Source of the DNA: Lysobacteraceae bacterium | Lineage (GTDB): Bacteria; Pseudomonadota; Gammaproteobacteria; Xanthomonadales; Xanthomonadaceae | Length of the DNA: 45,125 nucleotides | Assembly: GCA_030681035.1 (NCBI GenBank) | Contig: JAUXUI010000057.1 | Span: forward strand, 1 to 45,125 | Direction of reading: 5' to 3' | In this document: piece by piece, positions 1 to 9,077 of the stretch | Numbering within the stretch: position 1 is the first letter of the stretch | How the letters are laid out: every line of letters starts with the position of its first letter | Position numbers and translations under genes: made by a program | Notes under the pieces: generated by a model | What the model was told of the DNA's origin: nothing | Seen by the model: only the letters and a program-made list of their open reading frames with translations | Databases searched by the model: none

Positions 1-364
1 GCTCCTGCGTTGCTCTCGGCCGCTGTTCCAGACGCGGCTCTCGGCCGCTGTTCCAGACGCGGCTCTACCTCCTCCATCCATGGAGTCGTACCTCGGCAAC
101 TGCTCCTGCGTTGCTCTACCTCCTGCATCCATGCAGTCGTCCTCCATCCATGGAGTCGTACCTCGGCAACTGCTCCTGCGTTGCTCTACCTCCTGCATCC
201 ATGCAGTCGTCCTGCATCCATGCAGTCTTACCTCCGGCTTGACCCACAGGGCTGGGGAATGCAGATTTTGCATGGGGCAAAATATCTGCCCATGCCGTCG
301 CCTTGTGCTACCCATCGGCTTTTCCGTTCCATCCCGCGCAATCATTGTCACCCATCGCACGTTG

Positions 365-400
365 TAGCCCGGGTTAGCGCGAAGCGCGTAACCCGGGACC
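365..400. repeat. REP-like palindrome, CCCGGGTTA type
   Basis: An imperfect palindrome with arms AGCCCGGGTTAGCGC and GCGCGTAACCCGGGA around GAA. The same element recurs at 499-536 in the opposite orientation, as a half element at 850-866, and in the cysM-cysD gap. This is the form of dispersed REP elements. Confidence 0.75.
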
Positions 401-498
401 GCGTCACCGTTGCGATTGCGCGATGACCATCACGGCATTGCCTGCGGTGGGTTCACGCATTGCCTCGGTTGGTGATGCACGGATGGATGTTGGCGGCG

Positions 499-536
499 GT
501 CCCGGGTTACGCGCTGCGCGCTAACCCGGGCTACAT
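499..536. repeat. REP-like palindrome, CCCGGGTTA type, inverted copy
   Basis: It reads GGTCCCGGGTTACGCGC, a short loop, then GCGCTAACCCGGGCTAC. It is the opposite orientation of the copy at 365-400, so the two bracket about 100 bp as a paired REP unit. No gene lies between them. Confidence 0.75.
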
Positions 537-978
537 AAAAACGGGGTGCCAACATGAACATGAACACGAGGCCCGCAGGGCCGGCCGCTCTTGTGCATCC
601 GGCAACTGCTCCTGCGTTGCTCTCGGCCGCTGTTCCAGACGCGGCTCTCGGCCGCTGTTCCAGACGCGGCTCTACCTCGGCAACTGCTCCTGCGTTGCTC
701 TACCTCCTGCATCCATGCAGTCGTCCTCCATCCATGGAGTCGTACCTCGGCAACTGCTCCTGCGTTGCTCTACCTCCTGCATCCATGCAGTCGTCCGGCA
801 TCCATGCCGTCGCCATGCACCCGCGGCACTTGCACATCCTTGTGCGTCGTAACCCGGGACCGCGTCACCGTTGCGGTGGTGCGATGACAAACACGGCAAT
901 GCGCGCCGTGACGCAGGCATCGTCCTGCCGTTGCGTTTATTTGCGTCCTTTGCGGACCAATTGCTCTATGCTTTTCCC

Positions 979-1111
979 GTGTTCCCGTGTTCCCGTGTTC
1001 CCGTGTTCCCGTGTTCCCGTGTTCCCGTGTTCCCGAGTCCCGAGTCCCGAGTCCCGAGTCCCGAGTCCCGAGTCCCGAGTCCCGAGTCCCGAGTCCCGAG
1101 TCCCGAGTCCC
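979..1111. repeat. Minisatellite: 7 x GTGTTCCC then 11 x GAGTCCC
   Basis: Seven perfect 8-bp units (979-1034) run straight into eleven perfect 7-bp units (1035-1111), followed by two GGCGTC(C/A)C variants. The array ends about 20 bp beyond the stop codon of the YyaL-type gene, so it lies in that gene's 3' flank. The perfect periodicity suggests recent slippage and probable length variation between isolates. Confidence 0.9.
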
Positions 1112-1132
1112 GGCGTCCCGGCGTCACTGCCG

Positions 1133-3163
1133 CTACCCGAACGACCTGAACTCACGCAACAACTGTTCCGGGTCGGTGATCACCGGCAGGCATTCGCTGC
1201 CGGTACACAGGTAGGCAATGCCATCGCCCGTGCCTGGATGCATCGGCAGTGGGTCATCGACGGCACCGGCAACCGGCAATTGGATCACGGTGATGCCACG
1301 GCGATGTGCCGCTGCGATGGCCGGTTGCCAGGCGTGGCTGCCATCACGCGGCAGACGCAACACCAGTTGGCTTGCCGGTGCATGCCAGTGGCGGAGTACC
1401 AGCAGCAGGCTGGCCGCCGCCGCAGGCATCGTCGCCAAAGCATCGCTTGCCGCGCACAGGCAACGATCGACGGCATCGAGATAGCGCGGCTCGGCAGTCA
1501 GCCAGGCCAGTCGCAGCAACGCCTGTGCGGCGATGGCAGCGCCGGCCGGCGTGGCTTCGTCAATGAACCCGCGCGGCCGCACCGGTAATGCTTCGTGATC
1601 ATTCGCAGTGAAGAAGAATCCACCGTGCTTGCAATCTTCAAAGTGGGTAAGCAACGTGTCGGCCAGCACGATGGCGCGGCGCAGGTGAGTGGGGTCGGGA
1701 TCGACTGCCAGCAAATCCAGGTGCGCCAGCAGCAACCAGGCGACGTCGTCCAGATAAGCCGGGAACATGGCATGTCCGCCTTGTACGCTGGTATGCAGAC
1801 GGCCATCGATCATGGCCTTGTCATGGATAAACTCGACAATGGCGCGCGCGTGTTGCACCCATTGTGGTCGATCAAGCCAGGCCGCCGCTCGCGCATAGCC
1901 GACTGCCAGCATCGCATTCCAGGCGGTCAGGCGTTTGTCGTCGAGGCCGGGGCGGATGCGCGTTTGGCGAATCGCGAGCAGCACCACACGCGCCTCGTCG
2001 AGCCGTTGTTGTGCCAAGTCGATGCTGATGGCGAGCGCATCGGCAACCTCTGCAAGCGGCCGCGCCACGTGCAAGTGCCAGTGTTCGCCCTCGAAATTGG
2101 CCGGCGCGTCCAGGCCCCAGTGCGCAGCGGCAACGGCGTACGCATCGTACGAAAGCGCTGAGCGCACCTGATCGCAATGCCACACGTAAAAGCGGCCTTC
2201 CTCACCCTCGCTATCGGCATCCAGCGCCGCGTAGTAGCCGCCGTCGGGCGCGCGCATTTCGCGCTCCAGCCAGCCCGCGATGGCTTCAGCGGTGACGCGG
2301 TAATGCGATTCACCGCTCAACGCCGCCGCCTTGGCGTACAGCGGCAACAGCAGCGCGTTGTCGTACAACATTTTCTCGAAATGCGGGATTTCCCAACGCA
2401 CATCGACGCTGTAGCGGCTGAAGCCGCCAGCGATCTGATCGTGGATGCCACCCTCGGCCATGCGCGTCAGGCTGTGCAGTGCCGCCGCACGATGCGATGG
2501 CTGATCCGAGGCCAGCAGCAGTTCCAGATCGCCGCTATGCGGAAACTTGGGTGCGCCGCCAAAGCCGCCCCACTGTCGGTCGAAACGGCGCAGCAACGCT
2601 TCTTCTGCCGCCGTGATCACGCTCGCCAACGGCATCGCACCGTGCTGTGGTACCGCGTATTGGCGTTGCAAAAACACGCGCAATTGCGCGTTTTGGCTCG
2701 CGGCCTGGTCACGATTTGCAGCGAACCAGTCGGCAACGCGTTGCAGCAGATCGGCAAACGCCGGCATGCCGTAACGCGGTGTTTTCGGGAAATAGGTGCC
2801 GGCAAAAAACGGCAACAGATCGTGCGGCGACAGGAATACCGTCAATGGCCAGCCACCACCGCGCTCGGTCAGTGCCTGATGCGCGAGTTGGTAGATACGG
2901 TCAATATCTGGCCGCTCTTCGCGATCCACCTTGATGTTGACGAAACGCTCATTCATCAATGCGGCGGTAGCGTTGTCCTCGAAGCTCTCGTGCGCCATCA
3001 CATGGCACCAATGGCAGGCCGAGTAGCCAATCGACAGCAGGATCGGCAAATCGCGTGCGCGCGCTTGCGCCAGCGCCGCTTCATCCCAGGGCTGCCAGTA
3101 CACCGGGTTGTCGGCGTGTTGGCGCAGGTAGGGGCTGGCAGACTGTGCGAGACGATTGTGCAT
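1133..3163 (-). CDS. YyaL/Spermatogenesis-associated protein 20-type thioredoxin-domain protein (DUF255)
   Basis: A 676-residue protein, the usual full length of this family. The N-terminal third is a thioredoxin-like DUF255 domain opening with [18 protein letters not shown] and carrying a CHWC motif in [18 protein letters not shown] at about residues 45-62, then [14 protein letters not shown]. The rest resembles an (alpha/alpha)6 glycan-epimerase-type toroid, with [11 protein letters not shown] and [16 protein letters not shown]. The family is widely conserved but its reaction is not established, so the name describes the fold only. The ATG start at 3163 matches the typical N-terminus. It is transcribed divergently from the rRNA methyltransferase gene with about 70 bp between starts. 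The minisatellite lies just past its stop. Confidence 0.9.
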   Translation of the reverse strand: MHNRLAQSASPYLRQHADNPVYWQPWDEAALAQARARDLPILLSIGYSACHWCHVMAHESFEDNATAALMNERFVNIKVDREERPDIDRIYQLAHQALTERGGGWPLTVFLSPHDLLPFFAGTYFPKTPRYGMPAFADLLQRVADWFAANRDQAASQNAQLRVFLQRQYAVPQHGAMPLASVITAAEEALLRRFDRQWGGFGGAPKFPHSGDLELLLASDQPSHRAAALHSLTRMAEGGIHDQIAGGFSRYSVDVRWEIPHFEKMLYDNALLLPLYAKAAALSGESHYRVTAEAIAGWLEREMRAPDGGYYAALDADSEGEEGRFYVWHCDQVRSALSYDAYAVAAAHWGLDAPANFEGEHWHLHVARPLAEVADALAISIDLAQQRLDEARVVLLAIRQTRIRPGLDDKRLTAWNAMLAVGYARAAAWLDRPQWVQHARAIVEFIHDKAMIDGRLHTSVQGGHAMFPAYLDDVAWLLLAHLDLLAVDPDPTHLRRAIVLADTLLTHFEDCKHGGFFFTANDHEALPVRPRGFIDEATPAGAAIAAQALLRLAWLTAEPRYLDAVDRCLCAASDALATMPAAAASLLLVLRHWHAPASQLVLRLPRDGSHAWQPAIAAAHRRGITVIQLPVAGAVDDPLPMHPGTGDGIAYLCTGSECLPVITDPEQLLREFRSFG

Positions 3164-3234
3164 TTGAATTCCGATTGTTTGGGAAGCGAGTCGGTAGACT
3201 GGGGGACCCCATTATCATTGTCAGGATAGCGCCC

Positions 3235-4434
3235 GTGAACACTGAGCCATACCCCATCTTGCAACTCAAGCGTAGCGAAGAGCGCCGTCTGCGTGCCGGT
3301 CATTTGTGGGTGTTCAGCAATGAGGTCGATGTTGCAAAAACGCCATTGACCGCGTTTGCCCCGGGCGATCCATGCCGGATCGTGGACTACACCGGCCACG
3401 AACTCGGCAGCGGCTATGTCAATCCCGCAACCCTGATTGCGGCGCGGCTGGTTGATCGCAGTGGCCACGCGCTGGATCGTTCGCTGTTTGTGCATCGGCT
3501 CAACGTGGCGCTGGCCCTGCGCGAGCGCCGCTACGCTGAGCCGTTTTACCGATTGTTGTACGGCGAGAGCGATGGCGTGCCGGGGTTGACTGTCGAGCGC
3601 ATGGGCGATGTGGTGGTGGCGCAGGCCACAACTGCCGGCATCGAGCGACTGCGTGGCCCGATCAGCGAAGCAATCGAGAAAGTCCTGTCGCCGCGAGCGC
3701 TGGTATGGAAGAACGATTCCTCGGCGCGGGTACTGGAAGGGCTGGGGTCGTATGTCGAGGGTGCCGAGGCGCTGGCGGGTGAATCGGTGCTGGTGCATGA
3801 AGGCGGGCTGCAGTTTGCCGTTGATGTCAACGAGGGGCAAAAGACCGGCTGGTTTTTTGATCAACAGCTCAATCGCGAGCGCCTTGCGCCGTATGTAAAG
3901 GGCCGCAGCGTGCTCGACATGTTCAGTTATGTTGGCGCCTGGGGATTGCGTGCGGCTGCCTTTGGCGCCAGCGAAGTGACCTGCGTAGATGCCTCGGCGG
4001 CTGCGGTGCAGCGCATCACCGCCAACGCTGAACGCAACGGCTTGGCGGATCGGGTCAGCGCGGTAGCGGCGGATGCATTTGACTACCTCAAGGCCGCACG
4101 CGGCGAGCGCCGCCATTTCGATGTGGTGATCCTCGACCCTCCCGCGTTTGTCAAACGCAAAAAGGACCTCAAGGAAGGCGCGCTGGCGTACCGGCGTCTG
4201 GCCGAGGCAGCGATGCAAGTGCTGGCGCGCGATGGCGTGCTGGTGCTGTGCTCATGCAGCCACCACATGCCACGTACGGCATTGCTCGAAGGCATCCAGG
4301 CTGCTGCCCGTCATCTCGACCGATTTGTGCAGGTGCTGGAGCCGCTGAGCCAGGGGCCGGACCACCCGGTGCATCCGGCGATCCCGGAAACCGCCTACCT
4401 CAAGGGGTATATTTGCCGGGTGTTGCCGGCCTGA
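3235..4434 (+). CDS. rlmI: Class I SAM-dependent 23S rRNA (cytosine-C5) methyltransferase, RlmI-like
   Basis: A 399-residue protein, close to E. coli RlmI (396). RlmI methylates a cytosine in 23S rRNA. An N-terminal PUA-type domain has LKRSEERRLRAGHLWVFSNE. The Rossmann methyltransferase core has the SAM-binding stretch VLDMFSYVGAWGLRAAAFGA, the acidic residue in VTCVDASAAAV, the substrate motif DVVILDPPAF and a catalytic-type cysteine in VLCSCSHHM. I chose the GTG at 3235 because the reading continues as VNTEPYPILQLKRSEERR, which fits the family N-terminus, with AGGAT just upstream. The open frame extends to 3055, but that part lies antisense within the neighbouring gene. RlmI versus a close paralogue such as RlmK/L cannot be settled here. 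Confidence 0.87.
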   Translation: MNTEPYPILQLKRSEERRLRAGHLWVFSNEVDVAKTPLTAFAPGDPCRIVDYTGHELGSGYVNPATLIAARLVDRSGHALDRSLFVHRLNVALALRERRYAEPFYRLLYGESDGVPGLTVERMGDVVVAQATTAGIERLRGPISEAIEKVLSPRALVWKNDSSARVLEGLGSYVEGAEALAGESVLVHEGGLQFAVDVNEGQKTGWFFDQQLNRERLAPYVKGRSVLDMFSYVGAWGLRAAAFGASEVTCVDASAAAVQRITANAERNGLADRVSAVAADAFDYLKAARGERRHFDVVILDPPAFVKRKKDLKEGALAYRRLAEAAMQVLARDGVLVLCSCSHHMPRTALLEGIQAAARHLDRFVQVLEPLSQGPDHPVHPAIPETAYLKGYICRVLPA

Positions 4435-4510
4435 GGGCTTATGGCGCGGAGCGAGGCTAAACGTAACGGTCTGTCGTTTCTTCACGCGACAGTGCTAGGC
4501 TTGGCGCGGG

Positions 4511-6412
4511 ATGATCTGCGTTTCCGGGGGCGCGGTGAGCGAAGATGGCACTCCACGCGATTACGTAACGCCAGCCAATGCCTCGGCGCGCTGGAAGCAT
4601 TTGCGCGACGCGCTGTTCGAGCTGGGTCGTGCGCCGCCGCGCGGCGCCGAGGCGGAGCTGTGCCATCTGTTGACGACATCGGCACAGGCGCTGGATGTGT
4701 CCCGTGCCAGTTTCTGGCGAATCGCGGATGATCGCCAGTCGATGCGTTGCGAATATCAATGCACGGCAGCGGGGCTGACGGAGAAGCCAGACACCGAACT
4801 GACTGCCGTTTCAGCGCCGCGCTACTTTGCCGCGCTGGAAGCCAGCTTGACACTGGCGGTGGAGGACGTGCTCGGCGACGCACGCACGGCCGACCTGCTG
4901 ACCCGCTATTTGCAACCAGCCGGAATCGGCGCTTTGCTGGATGTGGCCGTGCGTCTTTCAGGCCGTGTGATCGGTGTGATCTGCCACGAGCACATTGGCG
5001 GCAAGCGCGAATGGGCATCTGAAGAGCGCTTGTTCGTTACTGCTATTGCGACCATGGTTGGCCGCCAATTTGAGCAGCATCATCTGATGCAGCTTGAAGC
5101 TGAGCGGCAGCAGGCTTTGTGTGTCGATGGCCTGACCGGGCTCGCCAATCGCAGCGCATTATTGCAAACGCTGGCCAGCGCCGTTGGTGCAAAGGTCACA
5201 CAGGCGATGGCACTGGTGGTGATCGACATCGACCGTTTCCATCGGGTCAATCATGCCTTTGGTAGTGAGATGGGTGATTGCGTATTGCGTGCAGTCGCTG
5301 ACACGCTGAAGGCGTTGTTCGCGCCCGAGTCACTGGCACGCTTGGCGGGGGATCAGTTCGTCGTGTTGTTGCATGCGGATCGGGTCGACGAGGCTATCGA
5401 GCGTATTCGCGACGCGATTGCCGGCACCAGCCTGATCCCGGAGCGGGCTTTGGGCGTGAGCCTGAGCATCGGGGTGGTGCCGTCATTGGCTGCCTATCAC
5501 GGCGCGGAACCAGCCTTGCGCGATGCCATGATCGCCGTGGATGTCGCCTCGCGTGGCCGTCGCGGCGGTGTGTACCGCGTGGACAGCAATCACCACAATG
5601 CCGCCGCACAGCGATTGCGACTGGAAATGCACCTGCGCGCGGCGCTGGTTGCCAACGAGTTCGAGTTTCACTTGCAGCCAATCATGGCATTGCATGGCGC
5701 GCGCCTGGTTGGCGCCGAGGCGCTGCTGCGCTGGCGACACCCTGAGCACGGTGTGTTGCCACCTGCCAGGTTCCTTGACGTGCTCGAAGAGTCCGAACTC
5801 ATTTGCGCGGTTCACGACCAGTTGCTGCCGGGGCTACTGCGGCGGCTGGCGCGTTGGCGGCAATTGCCGGAGTTTTCCGGTTTTGCGCTGCATATCAATC
5901 TGGCGTCGGTGCAATTGCGCTCGGCGCAGGGTGTTGATCATTTGCTCACGTTGTTTTCTGCCGCAGGATTGCCGCCATCGGCAGTCAATATCGAGATCAC
6001 CGAAAATACCCTGCTCGATCAGGGCTCGGAAATCATTGCGCAACTGCATCATCTGGCGCGAGCGGGTGTGCCGCTGTCGATGGACGATTTTGGTACCGGT
6101 TTTGCCTCGATCAGCCATCTTGCCGAGTTGCCGCTGGCGTGCATGAAGATTGACCGCAGTTTCGTGTCGCGTATGGGTGAGGATGCACGTGCAACCAATC
6201 TGGTGCGGGTGCTGATCGACATGGCGATCGAACTGGGCCTGAGTGTGGTGGCCGAGGGTGTGGAAAGCGAGAATGAGTTGAACTTGCTGAGGGCACTGGG
6301 TTGCGGAATGGCGCAGGGCTACCTGCTGGGGCGGCCGCTACCGGTGGCAGAGTTCGAGCAGCGCTGGATTCGCGGGGCGTTCTTGGTTGGCACAAGCGGC
6401 ACTGGCACATGA
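4511..6412 (+). CDS. GAF-GGDEF-EAL signalling protein (probable cyclic-di-GMP phosphodiesterase)
   Basis: 633 residues, cytoplasmic, with no membrane segment. An N-terminal GAF-like sensor spans about residues 20-190. A GGDEF domain (about 205-365) begins DGLTGLANRSALL, but its signature is AGDQF instead of GGDEF, so cyclase activity is doubtful. The C-terminal EAL domain (about 375-625) keeps the expected residues: EALLRW, the Asn in INLASVQL, the Glu in IEITE, DDFGTGFAS, the Lys in MKIDRSF and AEGVE. It is therefore likely to hydrolyse c-di-GMP, with the degenerate GGDEF as a possible GTP-binding regulatory part. The start is uncertain: ATG 4511 is used, and GTG 4535 is possible. It begins 76 bp after the methyltransferase gene and could be co-transcribed with it. 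Confidence 0.9.
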   Translation: MICVSGGAVSEDGTPRDYVTPANASARWKHLRDALFELGRAPPRGAEAELCHLLTTSAQALDVSRASFWRIADDRQSMRCEYQCTAAGLTEKPDTELTAVSAPRYFAALEASLTLAVEDVLGDARTADLLTRYLQPAGIGALLDVAVRLSGRVIGVICHEHIGGKREWASEERLFVTAIATMVGRQFEQHHLMQLEAERQQALCVDGLTGLANRSALLQTLASAVGAKVTQAMALVVIDIDRFHRVNHAFGSEMGDCVLRAVADTLKALFAPESLARLAGDQFVVLLHADRVDEAIERIRDAIAGTSLIPERALGVSLSIGVVPSLAAYHGAEPALRDAMIAVDVASRGRRGGVYRVDSNHHNAAAQRLRLEMHLRAALVANEFEFHLQPIMALHGARLVGAEALLRWRHPEHGVLPPARFLDVLEESELICAVHDQLLPGLLRRLARWRQLPEFSGFALHINLASVQLRSAQGVDHLLTLFSAAGLPPSAVNIEITENTLLDQGSEIIAQLHHLARAGVPLSMDDFGTGFASISHLAELPLACMKIDRSFVSRMGEDARATNLVRVLIDMAIELGLSVVAEGVESENELNLLRALGCGMAQGYLLGRPLPVAEFEQRWIRGAFLVGTSGTGT

Positions 6413-6440
6413 GCTTTATAGTTCGTTGGGTTGCATTACG

Positions 6441-6509
6441 GTCGCGCACAGGGTGCGCTCCTACAAAGAGCGGTGATCTGCCTCTGTAGGAGGCCACCCT
6501 GTGGCTGAC
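6441..6509. repeat. Paired REP element (GTCGCnCACAGGGTGnGCTCCTACA family)
   Basis: Two inverted copies of the window's main REP family, one ending CTCCTACA and one beginning TGTAGGAG, about 20 bp apart. They lie between the EAL protein gene and lgt. The copies differ from the most common form at paired positions (GCGCACAGGGTGCGC and GGCCACCCTGTGGCTG). Confidence 0.8.
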
Positions 6510-6643
6510 GGTCGCAATGGGTTTCGCCAATTGCAAAAATCGCCAAGCAGTCTGTGGGCAACGCCAATCGGGGCTGAAACGGGCTGGGCTCGCAGCCGAC
6601 CGACTGCAACAGGCATAATCAGGGTTTGTACTTGGTAAGCCGT

Positions 6644-7516
6644 ATGCCGATCCTGCACGACGTTGATCCAATTGCCATCCATCTCGGGCCGGTATCAGTA
6701 CACTGGTACGGGTTGATGTACCTGCTCGCCTTTGTGGTTGCCTCATGGCTGGGCACTCGGCGCGTCAATGCCGGGCGCTTTCCCGGGATCAATGCCAACG
6801 CCTACGGCGACCTGTTGTTCTACGGCATGCTGGGCGCGGTGCTCGGTGGGCGCATCGGTTACGTGCTGTTCTACGCGTTTGCCGATTTGCTGCGCGATCC
6901 GCTGATGCTGCTGCGCGTGTGGGAGGGCGGCATGAGTTTTCATGGCGGCCTGCTCGGTGTGATCGCGGCGGTGTGGCTGTGGTCGCGCGCGCATCGCATG
7001 CACCTGTTCGACACGCTTGATTTCGTCGCGCCGCTGGTGCCGCCCGGCCTGGGCTTTGGCCGTATCGGCAACTACATCGGCGGCGAACTGTGGGGCAAAC
7101 CGACCGGCAGTTCGTACGGCGTGTTGTTCCCCAACAGCCCGGAATTGTCGGCCTACCCAATGGAGCAGTTGCGCGGCCTGCATGCCAGTGGCGCGCTCGA
7201 TGGCTTCGCCCGTCACCCCTCGCAGTTGTATCAGGCGTTTCTGGAAGGGTTGGTGATGTTCGTGCTGCTGTATGGGTTCAGCCGCAAGGCACGGCATCGC
7301 TACGCCGTTTCCGGCCTGTTTGCGCTGCTGTATGGGTTGTTCCGGTTCGTGGTCGAGTTTGTTCGTGTTCCCGATGCGCAACTGGGCTACCTCGCGTTTG
7401 GCTGGCTGACCATGGGCCAGGTGTTGAGCTTGCCGTTGATTGGCGTCGGCCTGTTCTTGTTGTGGCGCTCGCACAGCGCGCCGTGTCTGCTTGAGCGTGG
7501 TGCGACCTCGCCATGA
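6644..7516 (+). CDS. lgt: Phosphatidylglycerol--prolipoprotein diacylglyceryl transferase
   Basis: 290 residues, about the normal Lgt length. The enzyme moves a diacylglyceryl group from phosphatidylglycerol to the lipobox cysteine of prolipoproteins in the inner membrane. It is multi-pass, with [20 protein letters not shown] at the N-terminus, HGGLLGV, the Lgt signature [19 protein letters not shown], and [13 protein letters not shown] before the last helices. I place the start at ATG 6644 ([15 protein letters not shown]). A TTG at 6626 in the same frame is less likely. The stop overlaps the thyA start by four bases (ATGA), so the two genes are translationally coupled, a common arrangement for lgt and thyA. 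Confidence 0.97.
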   Translation: MPILHDVDPIAIHLGPVSVHWYGLMYLLAFVVASWLGTRRVNAGRFPGINANAYGDLLFYGMLGAVLGGRIGYVLFYAFADLLRDPLMLLRVWEGGMSFHGGLLGVIAAVWLWSRAHRMHLFDTLDFVAPLVPPGLGFGRIGNYIGGELWGKPTGSSYGVLFPNSPELSAYPMEQLRGLHASGALDGFARHPSQLYQAFLEGLVMFVLLYGFSRKARHRYAVSGLFALLYGLFRFVVEFVRVPDAQLGYLAFGWLTMGQVLSLPLIGVGLFLLWRSHSAPCLLERGATSP

Positions 7517-8307
7517 AGGCGTATCTCGACCTGCTGCAACAGGTGCTGGAAAACGGCAGCGAAAAGGAAGACCGCACCGGCACCGGCACCCGCTCGGTGT
7601 TTGGCTGGCAGATGCGCTTTGATCTGGCAGCCGGCTTTCCGCTGCTCACCACCAAAAAGTTGCATTTGCGCTCGATCATCCACGAGTTGCTGTGGTTTTT
7701 ACGTGGCGACACCAATACCGCGTATCTGCGCGAGAACGGCGTCAGGATATGGGATGAATGGGCTGATGCCGACGGCGAGCTGGGCCCGGTGTACGGCAAG
7801 CAATGGCGACGTTGGGCCGGCGCGGACGGGCAAGAGATCGATCAGATGCGCTGGTTGATCGATGAGATCCAGCGCAACCCCGATTCGCGACGCTTGATCG
7901 TCAGTGCCTGGAACGTGGGTGAACTCGGGCAGATGGCCCTGCAGCCCTGCCATAGCCTGTTCCAGTTTTACGTGGCGCAGGGCCGTCTCAGTTGCCAGTT
8001 GTATCAACGCTCGGGCGATATCTTTCTCGGCGTTCCGTTCAACATTGCCAGCTACGCCCTGCTGACCCACATGGTGGCGCAGGTGTGCGGGCTGCAAGTG
8101 GGCGACTTTGTACACACGCTGGGCGATGCGCACCTGTACCGCAATCACTTTGTCCAGGCCCGGGAGCAACTCGCCCGCAGCCCACGCGCGATGCCACGCC
8201 TGCAATTGAACCCGGAAGTGACCGACCTGTTCGCATTTCGCTTCGAAGACATTCGCATCGAAGACTACGACCCGCATCCGGCAATCAAGGCACCAGTGGC
8301 GGTGTGA
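7513..8307 (+). CDS. thyA: Thymidylate synthase
   Basis: 264 residues, exactly the E. coli-type length. It converts dUMP to dTMP with methylenetetrahydrofolate as methyl donor. Visible family motifs: [13 protein letters not shown] near the N-terminus, [20 protein letters not shown], the catalytic cysteine in [34 protein letters not shown] and the C-terminal [18 protein letters not shown]. It overlaps lgt by four bases. It is the last core gene before the accessory island, which begins directly downstream. Confidence 0.98.
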   Translation: MKAYLDLLQQVLENGSEKEDRTGTGTRSVFGWQMRFDLAAGFPLLTTKKLHLRSIIHELLWFLRGDTNTAYLRENGVRIWDEWADADGELGPVYGKQWRRWAGADGQEIDQMRWLIDEIQRNPDSRRLIVSAWNVGELGQMALQPCHSLFQFYVAQGRLSCQLYQRSGDIFLGVPFNIASYALLTHMVAQVCGLQVGDFVHTLGDAHLYRNHFVQAREQLARSPRAMPRLQLNPEVTDLFAFRFEDIRIEDYDPHPAIKAPVAV

Positions 8308-8393
8308 AGTGGCGGGTTTGCGAGAGCGAACGGCAGTCCGCAAAGAACGCAAAGCATGGCGGATTGCCAAGCAATTTCTGAAACTCTGCTTTT

Positions 8394-8474
8394 GATGGGT
8401 TTCGGTCGCTTCGCGACAGGGTTCGCTGCGCGAACTACGCCCTCGCTTCGCTCGGTCGCTACGCTTTACCCATC
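8394..8474. repeat. Palindromic repeat ending GATGGGT / ACCCATC
   Basis: About 80 bp bounded by GATGGGT and ACCCATC and packed with CGCTTCGC-type short palindromes. It has the look of a dispersed intergenic repeat. It lies immediately before the HTH gene fragment at 8488 and appears to have replaced or interrupted its 5' part. Confidence 0.5.
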
Positions 8475-8487
8475 CTGCGAAGTGTGT

Positions 8488-8643
8488 GGAATCCCGCAGA
8501 CCACCATCGCCAGCATCGAAAATGGGCACGGCAATCTTGGTGTCGAGCGCGCAAAGGCGGTATTTGTCAACGAAGTTGTCCGCTTAATCATGCAGCCAAC
8601 CGCTCAGTTTCGGTCGCGGCTGGTGACTGTCGATCTGGATTGA
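8488..8643 (+). pseudogene. Remnant of an XRE/HTH_3-type DNA-binding protein gene
   Basis: The frame reads GIPQTTIASIENGHGNLGVE followed by RAKAVF, which resembles the recognition-helix half of small XRE-family regulators or antitoxins (compare 'GIPQ-TISAIENGR-NLGVERAK-LA'). The 5' half of the domain is missing; in its place is the palindromic repeat at 8394-8474. The downstream residues (NEVVRLIMQPTAQF) do not continue the normal fold in an obvious way. I read it as a decayed gene, possibly once part of a toxin-antitoxin pair in the neighbouring cassette array. The rest of 8308-8853 holds no gene I can support. Confidence 0.45.
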
Positions 8644-8730
8644 GCCAGACCCTTTCGATGGGTGTCCCAGACTGCTCCCAGACTGCTGCCACCTTCACTT
8701 CGTGATGAGGCTACGGGCCGGCTTCGGCCA

Positions 8731-8815
8731 ACACGTCCTCAGCTGGGATAGCCGTTACGGCTCCCGATCTGACCGGGCTTCGCGTCCCGAGCTTCGCGCT
8801 AATCGTTCGACATCA
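8731..8815 (-). other. Possible degenerate attC site at the left end of the cassette array
   Basis: On the minus strand the segment starts GTCGAAC and ends GTTGGCC about 80 bp later. Inside are partly complementary arms AGCTCGGGA and TCCCAGCT that differ by one unpaired base, as attC arms usually do. The core heptamers do not fit RYYYAAC and GTTRRRY well, so this is a weak call resting partly on position: it would close the toxin-antitoxin cassette. Confidence 0.25.
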
Positions 8816-8853
8816 AATTGCATTTATCTCAAGCGGTGGAGTACTCTTTCGAC

Positions 8854-9075
8854 ATGCAAATTGCTTCAGGAACCATAGTTGGCGGCAAGGTCGTCGTAGA
8901 TGGCCTCTCTCTGCCAGAGGGAACGGTCGTGACCGTCCTCGCTCGGGGTGACGAGATCGCCGTGCGACTTCCGCCACAACAGGAAGCCGAGCTTCTCGAT
9001 GCTCTGGACGAGGCTGACCGCGAGGAAGGCATTTCTGCCGACGAACTGTTCGCACGGCTCCGCCGTTTCGGCTGA
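8854..9075 (+). CDS. Antitoxin of a ParE/RelE-type toxin-antitoxin pair
   Basis: 73 residues. The N-terminal half (MQIASGTIVGGKVVVDGLSL, then PEGTVVTVLARGD) looks like a small beta-rich DNA-binding part. The C-terminal half is acidic and helical (EAELLDALDEADREEGISAD), typical of the toxin-binding tail of antitoxins. ATG 8854 is chosen over an upstream TTG at 8818 because GGAG precedes it. The toxin gene follows after 2 bp, the usual order for this type. The pair runs opposite to the other genes of the array. The family name of the antitoxin is not clear to me; the role is inferred from its shape and partner. Confidence 0.75.
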   Translation: MQIASGTIVGGKVVVDGLSLPEGTVVTVLARGDEIAVRLPPQQEAELLDALDEADREEGISADELFARLRRFG

Positions 9076-9077
9076 TC

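Larger units (their letters stand above)
1..860. repeat. Array of short perfect hairpins in two duplicated blocks
   Basis: No gene is supported here. The segment consists of two copies of a block (about 1-230 and about 605-810) built from short inverted repeats joined by linkers such as TCGTC, TCGTACCTC and TCTACCTC. One hairpin type has 6-bp stems around a CC loop: CTCCATCCATGGAG at 72-85, 142-155 and 726-739; CTGCATCCATGCAG at 123-136, 193-206, 212-225, 707-720 and 777-790; CGGCATCCATGCCG at 796-809. The outer three base pairs change on both arms together, so pairing is kept. A second type has 5-bp stems GCAAC/GTTGC or GCCGC/GCGGC around a 9-10 nt loop beginning TGYTCC. The open frames across it are repeat-derived (Ser, Cys and His rich) and look spurious. 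Confidence 0.8.

Noticed and set aside
1..860. CRISPR array as an explanation for the left-edge repeats
   Set aside because: The units are short palindromes with variable linkers and duplicated blocks. There is no constant repeat of 24-37 bp with unique spacers, and no cas gene.
554..1588. Open frames through the repeat block into the YyaL-type gene
   Set aside because: They translate hairpin and minisatellite repeats (for example runs of FPCSRVPV and SPESRVP) and have no family features.
2998..4218. Long minus-strand frame opposite the rRNA methyltransferase gene
   Set aside because: It is the shadow of rlmI; there are no recognisable motifs.
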